The translations under genes and the position numbers were made by a program. Below the pieces are notes generated by a model. The model saw only the letters and a program-made list of their open reading frames with translations. It ran no database searches and was not told the DNA's origin. From positions 1 through 7,679 of the forward strand of contig CAYWMP010000239.1 of assembly GCA_964459445.1 (NCBI GenBank): 7,679 nt of DNA. The letters run 5' to 3'. The stretch is from CAYWMP01 sp964459445 (lineage in GTDB: Bacteria > Desulfobacterota > DSM-4660 > Desulfatiglandales > HGW-15). Of this stretch, positions 4,987-7,679 are shown one piece after another (positions within the stretch are counted from its first letter, which is position 1; every line of letters begins with the position of its first letter).

Positions 4987-6675
4987 TTACTCTTCAACAA
5001 TAAATCCGGGAGGAAGCTTGGAGGGGCTTTTCATCTGATTGACCGGTGATGGGCCGGGCGCCCCCTGGGATTCAATCTTGGGGCCTTCCAGAATGAAATG
5101 ATCCGCGACTTCTGTTTTGGCGTGGAAAACGAGACCTAGTTCTCTGGCCTTGCCCTGATAGGACCCGGAAACCATCCTCAGTTCGCCTGTGGGCTCGACA
5201 ACGATTGCAGACTCGCCCGAGACAGGACATTTCATTTCACAATATCCGCACCCGTTGCACTTGTTCTCATCCACCACCGGCACGGTGACAGGATGGCCGG
5301 CGTTAAACTGCGATGATATGGCGTTGTAGGGGCAAATCTCATCGCATATGAGACACTGTCGATCCTGCTCCCAGGCAATGCATCGGGATTGGATGATCCG
5401 GGCCGTTCCCACTTTGGCAAAAATTTTTTCCTCCAGATCAAGGGGGCGAATGGCCCCTGTGGGACACAGGTGTCCGCAGGCATTGCAGTTTTGCTCACAA
5501 CCTGCAAGCCTCGCCGTAATTTTTGGGGTCCAGATGCCGGAGATGCCCGCTTCAAACCAGGTGAGCTGAAGGGTATTCGTGAGGCAACCTTTGGCGCATT
5601 TACCGCAACGCACGCATCGGGCCTGAAAATCGGTTTCGGGAAGGGCGCCCGGGGGACGAATGAGATGAGATGAGCGAAGGGCGCGGGGATTATCCCCGCC
5701 ATGGAGGTGGTTGACATTGGTCATGGTAATGGCTGCGGCTGCAGCGCCTGCAAAGCCCGCCTTCATGACTTTTCGTCTCGTCAAATCGATTTCCGGAACG
5801 GGGGCAATAGCCTTTATCCCCGGTTGAAAACGGATGGCATCCTCCGGGCACACTTCCTGGCATTTCAGGCAGGTAATGCATTCTGAGTGTGCTGTCGCTA
5901 CAAAATCCTCAGCAATGGCCCCCATGGGGCATTTCCGAACGCACCGGCCGCACTGGGTGCAGTCATCAGACACCTGTCGCCGAAAAAGCGGCCTTCTCGA
6001 ACAAAGCCCCAGCATTGCCCCTGCAGGGCACAGGTTTCGGCACCAGAACCGCGGTTGCACATAGGCCAGAAGAAGGATGACAAGAAGCAAGGAGGCCATG
6101 AACAGGTTCGTGCTAAAGGATGGAACAGGGAGGTACGTAAAGGCGAGACTGTCCAATCCCACCATTGGGAAAACCGGTCTCAAGGTATCCAGAAACAAAT
6201 TTGAAATCATCAAGATCAGGGGATAAATAACGAACCCATAAAATCGCGTGATGAGTGAAAGTGGGGAAAAAAAGAAGATGGATGACACACCCAACAGGGA
6301 CGTGGCCAGCACAAAACAGAGAAGGAGGTATTTGATGTTTCGGTATCTTCCGCTTGCCTCGAAGGCGTTCGGTATCTTCCTTTTCTCTTTCCTCCAAGCC
6401 AACCAGTCCGTGAAATCGAGGGTCGCTCCCATGGGACAGACATAGCTGCAAAAAACCCTGCCCAGAATGAACGCCAGTCCTAAAATGATCAGCGCCCAAC
6501 CAACCCCGGTGATAAAGGTGCGGGCGGCGACCATGGTTCCGATAGCTATGAGGGGATCCAGTCTGAGGAAAAGCCTGACATCCAGCCACCCCGACAGGGG
6601 GAATGCGGCTCTCCACAGGAGATATAGAAAGAGTAGGAAGATCGGAATCTGGATGAGGCGCTGGAATCGGATCAA
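4987..6675 (-). CDS. Membrane polyferredoxin, NapH-NapG-like fusion with internal twin-arginine segment
   Basis: 562 residues starting at TTG 6675-6673. GAGG (6683-6686) lies seven bases ahead, and the TTG overlaps the TGA of the preceding gene (TTGA), so translational coupling is likely. Residues 1-210 are membrane-spanning (helices near 6-26, 56-72, 113-135, 140-163, 188-206) with NapH-type motifs CSYVCP (Cys76, Cys80) and CRNLCP (Cys212, Cys216). Two [4Fe-4S] motifs follow: Cys239/242/245/249 and Cys266/269/272/276. Then comes TRRKVMKAGFAGAAAAAITM (299-318), which looks like a Tat signal inside the protein. The C-terminal half has four NapG/MauM-type motifs: Cys354/357/360/364, Cys393/397/400/404, Cys432/441/444/448 and Cys473/476/479/483. 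The tail (about 530-562) is Pro-rich. Inference: electrons pass from membrane or cytoplasm to an exported ferredoxin half serving the DUF362 partner. The physiological acceptor is unknown. Confidence 0.88.
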   Translation of the reverse strand: MIRFQRLIQIPIFLLFLYLLWRAAFPLSGWLDVRLFLRLDPLIAIGTMVAARTFITGVGWALIILGLAFILGRVFCSYVCPMGATLDFTDWLAWRKEKRKIPNAFEASGRYRNIKYLLLCFVLATSLLGVSSIFFFSPLSLITRFYGFVIYPLILMISNLFLDTLRPVFPMVGLDSLAFTYLPVPSFSTNLFMASLLLVILLLAYVQPRFWCRNLCPAGAMLGLCSRRPLFRRQVSDDCTQCGRCVRKCPMGAIAEDFVATAHSECITCLKCQEVCPEDAIRFQPGIKAIAPVPEIDLTRRKVMKAGFAGAAAAAITMTNVNHLHGGDNPRALRSSHLIRPPGALPETDFQARCVRCGKCAKGCLTNTLQLTWFEAGISGIWTPKITARLAGCEQNCNACGHLCPTGAIRPLDLEEKIFAKVGTARIIQSRCIAWEQDRQCLICDEICPYNAISSQFNAGHPVTVPVVDENKCNGCGYCEMKCPVSGESAIVVEPTGELRMVSGSYQGKARELGLVFHAKTEVADHFILEGPKIESQGAPGPSPVNQMKSPSKLPPGFIVEE

Positions 6676-7610
6676 GCCGTGACCTCTTTTATGGAGAATT
6701 GGGCGGTGTTCATGTTTCCCAAACCTCGTTCGTGGGCCAGTTTGACATGTCTTACCTGTCTCGCCTTAAATTTACGACCGTACCAGGTGCCCAATTCCAC
6801 GGCCAGGGCATCGGCGGCGACCATATCGGTCGAAGCGACTACTTTATTCATGGGCAAAACCTTGCCGGGTCCACCCGGGCCGCCCGTTGTTAGGACGCGG
6901 GAAGCATCAATAAGGGTTAGGGTAGGTCGTAGGATCGTGCAGAGATCGACAACCGCCTCGTCGAGATCCAGATTCAGATGGAATTCGCGTCTGTCGTAAA
7001 TAAGGCCCATCATACCCTTCATGGCAAGGCTGACACCGGTGGCGCTATGGGATTTGGTCACGGGCGCCGCGATAAGAACATCTGCATCCAGGACTTGTTT
7101 CATGACCATCGTGGTCTTGAGCTCTTTTCCCCTTGGGACCGGCACGCTCCTGTAGAAACGCTTACTGGTGAGTCCCCGGACCTGGGTGACGGGCAGCCCC
7201 TCGCAAGCTTCTTTCAGTCCGCTCCTTTTCAAAGAGAGCTCGGAATTCCGAAGAGGATTGTCAAGGACCAGAATGGATGAAGCTCCAGCGTCCACACACA
7301 GGGTTGTGAGTTGCCGCACCACATCAGGGTGTGTCGTTGTGGCCCATCCCGGGGGGTTGGGGAAGCTCATGTTGGGTTTTATGACAACCCTGTCACCACG
7401 CTTCACAAATTGTTTCATGCCGCCCAGAATATCGACCGCCGCTCTGGTGGCCGCAGCGGGAGGGCCGTTTGCCACGATCACATCAGGGACCTTCGCTGCG
7501 TGGGCCGAGTTTCTGCCTGCACCGGGCAATACCGCGCCGATTGCGGCATAGGTCGCGCATCCAACGCTTTTCTTAATAAATTCCCGGCGGTTCATCTGTT
7601 TTCTTTCCAT
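6672..7610 (-). CDS. Tat-exported DUF362 domain protein
   Basis: 312 residues; the ATG at 7610-7608 is preceded by GGGAGAGG with GAGG four bases away, better than the Met6 alternative. The N-terminus carries a twin-arginine signal, NRREFIKK (7-14, Arg8-Arg9), a hydrophobic stretch to about 29, and a likely cleavage after AHA (36-38). The rest is a DUF362 domain: VVIKPNMSFP (75-84), TTTHPDVV (91-98), DADVLIAAPVTKSHS (175-189), SLAMKGMMGLI (194-204), LIDASRVLTTGGPGGPG (233-249) and ASTDMVAADALAVELG (259-274). The function of DUF362 proteins is not settled; many are fused to or encoded beside ferredoxins. Tat export implies folding, perhaps with a cofactor, before translocation. It is the first gene of the operon and its stop overlaps the polyferredoxin start by four bases. 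No Cys-rich cluster motif is in this protein, so redox centres come from the partner. Confidence 0.9.
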   Translation of the reverse strand: MERKQMNRREFIKKSVGCATYAAIGAVLPGAGRNSAHAAKVPDVIVANGPPAAATRAAVDILGGMKQFVKRGDRVVIKPNMSFPNPPGWATTTHPDVVRQLTTLCVDAGASSILVLDNPLRNSELSLKRSGLKEACEGLPVTQVRGLTSKRFYRSVPVPRGKELKTTMVMKQVLDADVLIAAPVTKSHSATGVSLAMKGMMGLIYDRREFHLNLDLDEAVVDLCTILRPTLTLIDASRVLTTGGPGGPGKVLPMNKVVASTDMVAADALAVELGTWYGRKFKARQVRHVKLAHERGLGNMNTAQFSIKEVTA

Positions 7611-7641
7611 AGTACCTCTCCCTAAACCTAGCCAAAAATAT

Positions 7642-7657
7642 TTGAAATTTGTTTCAA
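7642..7657. promoter_or_regulatory. Inverted repeat TTGAAA-N4-TTTCAA upstream of DUF362 gene
   Basis: Six-base arms (7642-7647 and 7652-7657) lie about 32 bases ahead of the DUF362 start in an AT-rich stretch. This could be an operator. On minus, TTGATT (7671-7666) and TCAAAT (7648-7643) also sit 17 bases apart as a weak promoter candidate that would overlap this repeat. Confidence 0.3.
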
Positions 7658-7663
7658 CTTTGA

Positions 7664-7675
7664 ATCAACGTTGAT
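7664..7675. promoter_or_regulatory. 12-bp perfect palindrome ATCAACGTTGAT
   Basis: ATCAACGTTGAT is its own reverse complement and lies 53 bases upstream of the DUF362 start, close to the candidate promoter. It is a plausible operator for a dimeric regulator; the regulator itself is not in the window. Confidence 0.35.
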
Positions 7676-7679
7676 CATT

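Noticed and set aside
4829..5038. 69-codon plus frame between dodecin and polyferredoxin
   Set aside because: No ribosome site and no recognisable motifs, and it overlaps the 3' end of the polyferredoxin gene on the other strand.
5232..7625. Many open frames antisense or out of frame to the polyferredoxin and DUF362 genes
   Set aside because: They are codon-bias shadows; the minus-strand frames show full families with conserved Cys and signal motifs.
1..7679. CRISPR array, tRNA, rRNA or riboswitch
   Set aside because: No regularly spaced repeats, cloverleaf or known aptamer pattern was recognised on either strand by eye.

Overview
The window reads as an accessory but gene-dense stretch of a bacterial chromosome of moderate GC content. 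An anaerobic, Gram-negative deltaproteobacterium (Desulfobacterota-like) fits best. The reasons are a Tat-exported DUF362 protein paired with a membrane polyferredoxin, a RAYT-type transposase remnant, and dispersed repeats built on CCACAAAGNCACNAAG. This placement is inference; no rRNA or marker gene is present.

Left part (1-994): the start of an unidentified membrane protein runs off the left edge on the minus strand. It diverges, across about 60 bases, from a secreted phosphodiester glycosidase (NAGPA/DUF2233-like) on the plus strand.

Decayed region (995-1843): there is no intact gene. It holds two fragments of a REP-associated tyrosine (Y1/RAYT) transposase lying head to head: an N-terminal piece on plus and a C-terminal HTH piece on minus. 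Each has a frameshift, and the catalytic centre is missing between them. A GC-rich palindromic repeat sits at its right end, just past the 3' end of zupT.

Minus-strand pair (1844-3977): rnd (RNase D, DEDDy exonuclease plus two HRDC-like regions) is followed 157 bases downstream by zupT (ZIP-family divalent metal importer). Upstream of rnd lies a roughly 230-bp imperfect nested inverted repeat (4017-4247).

Dodecin unit (4389-4772, plus): a good sigma70-type promoter, a strong ribosome binding site, a 69-residue dodecin whose usual flavin-stacking Trp and Gln are replaced, a small perfect hairpin, and an intrinsic terminator.

Right part (4987-7610, minus): a tightly coupled two-gene operon. 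The first gene encodes a Tat-exported DUF362 protein. Its stop overlaps the TTG start of a 562-residue polyferredoxin that looks like NapH fused to NapG. This carries two CxxxCP motifs among membrane spans, two cytoplasmic-type [4Fe-4S] motifs, an internal twin-arginine segment, and four more cluster motifs. The layout suggests an electron conduit from the membrane or cytoplasm to the outside of the inner membrane, serving the DUF362 partner. This is the most unusual system in the window. Palindromic sites lie just upstream of the operon.
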